Shown: positions 6,375-7,021 of the stretch, piece by piece | Position numbering within the stretch: position 1 is the first letter of the stretch | How the letters are laid out: each line of letters begins with the position of its first letter | Origin: an uncultured Bacteroidales bacterium | Lineage (GTDB): Bacteria > Bacteroidota > Bacteroidia > Bacteroidales > Muribaculaceae | Assembly (NCBI GenBank): GCA_900554345.1 | Contig: USHH01000118.1 | Location: 1-7,021, forward strand | Direction: 5' to 3' | Length of the DNA stretch: 7,021 bases | Made by a program: the position numbers and the translations under genes | The notes under the pieces: model-generated | The model's input: only the letters and a program-made list of their open reading frames with translations | Databases searched by the model: none | Told to the model about the DNA's origin: nothing

Positions 6375-7021
6375 TTAGAGGTTATCGGTTTCTTCCATTA
6401 TCTCTTTGAGGAGGGCGGCCATCTCATCGGTCCAGGGTTTCTCTTCCGAGAGGGCGTAGCTGCGTGCCAGGTCGAGGGGCGACACCTCCCTGAGCTCCTC
6501 TACCGTCATGACGTCTTCGTCGGCGGCCTTTCTGTCGGTGGCTTTCCTCACGATGTTGATCTTGCAGAAGCGCAGGCCGGCCTCGGTGCATATCTTCTCG
6601 GCCTGCTGCTGGAAGTCGGGCGTCACGGGGCTCTCCGGGTCGTATGCTATGTTGAGCCGGATATAGGTGTCGCAGGGGAGGGGGGCGGCGTTGTCAGCGG
6701 CGTTGCCCTCTATCGCTTCCTGAAGCTGAATGAGCGCTTCGGCGGGGGAGACTCCGGAGCGGCCGCCGATGGTGGCAAGGGGGATGGTGGGGGAGATGGT
6801 GACGGTCGTGATCTGCGGCTCGGCGCCGCGATGCTTTATCTCCACAATGCTCACAGAGTGCTCGTAAGCCTCGTCGAAGCTCACGGCGAGGGGAGTGCCG
6901 CAGTAGCGTGCTGTGGTTCCGTTGCTGCCGTGCATGGTCTGGTGGCGGTGGATGTGGCCGAGCGCCATATAGTCGTAACCGCTGCCGAGGGTGTCGAGAC
7001 CTACGCAGTCGATGCCTCCCA
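6375..7021 (-). CDS. sbcD: Exonuclease subunit SbcD (Mre11-type), C-terminal part, 5' end outside window
   Basis: This is the nuclease subunit of the SbcCD (bacterial Mre11-Rad50) complex, a manganese-dependent enzyme that opens DNA hairpins and trims protein-blocked double-strand ends in the cytoplasm. The reading frame stays open to the window edge: 17 codons precede the first internal ATG (6968), so that ATG is not the start. About 214 residues are visible. Near the beginning is GYDYMALGHIHRHQ, whose GHIH is the last metal-binding motif of calcineurin-like phosphoesterases. It is followed by YCGTPLAVSFDEAYEHS, the typical end of the SbcD nuclease domain, and then the capping domain and an acidic C-terminus (VEELREVSPLDLARSYALSE). 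The earlier metal-binding motifs lie outside the window. The stop is TAA at 6375-6377, and sbcC follows after 14 nt, so both are almost certainly one transcript. The sequence is G+C-rich like sbcC. The assignment is firm because of motif and partner gene. Confidence 0.95.
   Translation of the reverse strand, partial: GGIDCVGLDTLGSGYDYMALGHIHRHQTMHGSNGTTARYCGTPLAVSFDEAYEHSVSIVEIKHRGAEPQITTVTISPTIPLATIGGRSGVSPAEALIQLQEAIEGNAADNAAPLPCDTYIRLNIAYDPESPVTPDFQQQAEKICTEAGLRFCKINIVRKATDRKAADEDVMTVEELREVSPLDLARSYALSEEKPWTDEMAALLKEIMEETDNL

Noticed and set aside
1..7021. tRNA, rRNA, CRISPR array, insertion sequence or phage attachment site
   Set aside because: No cloverleaf, rRNA segment, regularly spaced repeats, transposase motif or terminal inverted repeats were seen on either strand.
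2926..7021. SbcCD as part of a new defence system with the downstream genes
   Set aside because: sbcDC is a common housekeeping repair operon with all standard motifs; the downstream genes have their own promoter and no nuclease, helicase or toxin motif.

Overview
The window looks like chromosomal DNA from a member of the Bacteroidales, possibly near Muribaculaceae. That call rests on a Bacteroides-type promoter (ATTG, 20 nt, TATATTTG), the absence of Shine-Dalgarno sequences, A-rich leaders before the starts, and the type of SbcC present. The taxonomy is an inference from these traits; no marker gene such as 16S rRNA is present. All convincing genes are on the minus strand, so transcription runs from high to low coordinates.

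Region 1 (7021 to 2926) is a DNA-repair operon. It holds the C-terminal part of sbcD, cut by the window edge, followed after 14 nt by a complete sbcC of 1144 codons. SbcD (Mre11-type nuclease) and SbcC (Rad50-type SMC ATPase with a zinc hook) form one complex that cuts hairpins and processes blocked double-strand ends. All ATPase motifs and the CPVC hook are present.

Region 2 (2925 to 2733) is a very AT-rich spacer of 193 bp; about 19% G+C over 2761-2880 by hand count. It carries a good promoter for the next genes and three copies of the motif ATTTGCNATC, one of them overlapping the promoter -7 element. No clear terminator was seen.

Region 3 (2732 to 1) is a tandem array of related glycoside-hydrolase-like (TIM barrel plus C-terminal beta-sandwich) proteins without signal peptides: a 426-aa copy (2732-1452), a 463-aa copy (1433-42), and very probably the start of another gene at position 16. 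The two internal junctions share the same leader, GAATAAAAA, directly after the stop codon. The distal 463-aa copy keeps a plausible catalytic glutamate in a KDEP motif and other polar positions. The proximal 426-aa copy has KDTV there and arginines at three other aligned positions, so it looks like a non-catalytic paralogue. The function of this array is not known to me and it is the least ordinary part of the window. It has its own promoter and is probably not functionally tied to sbcCD.
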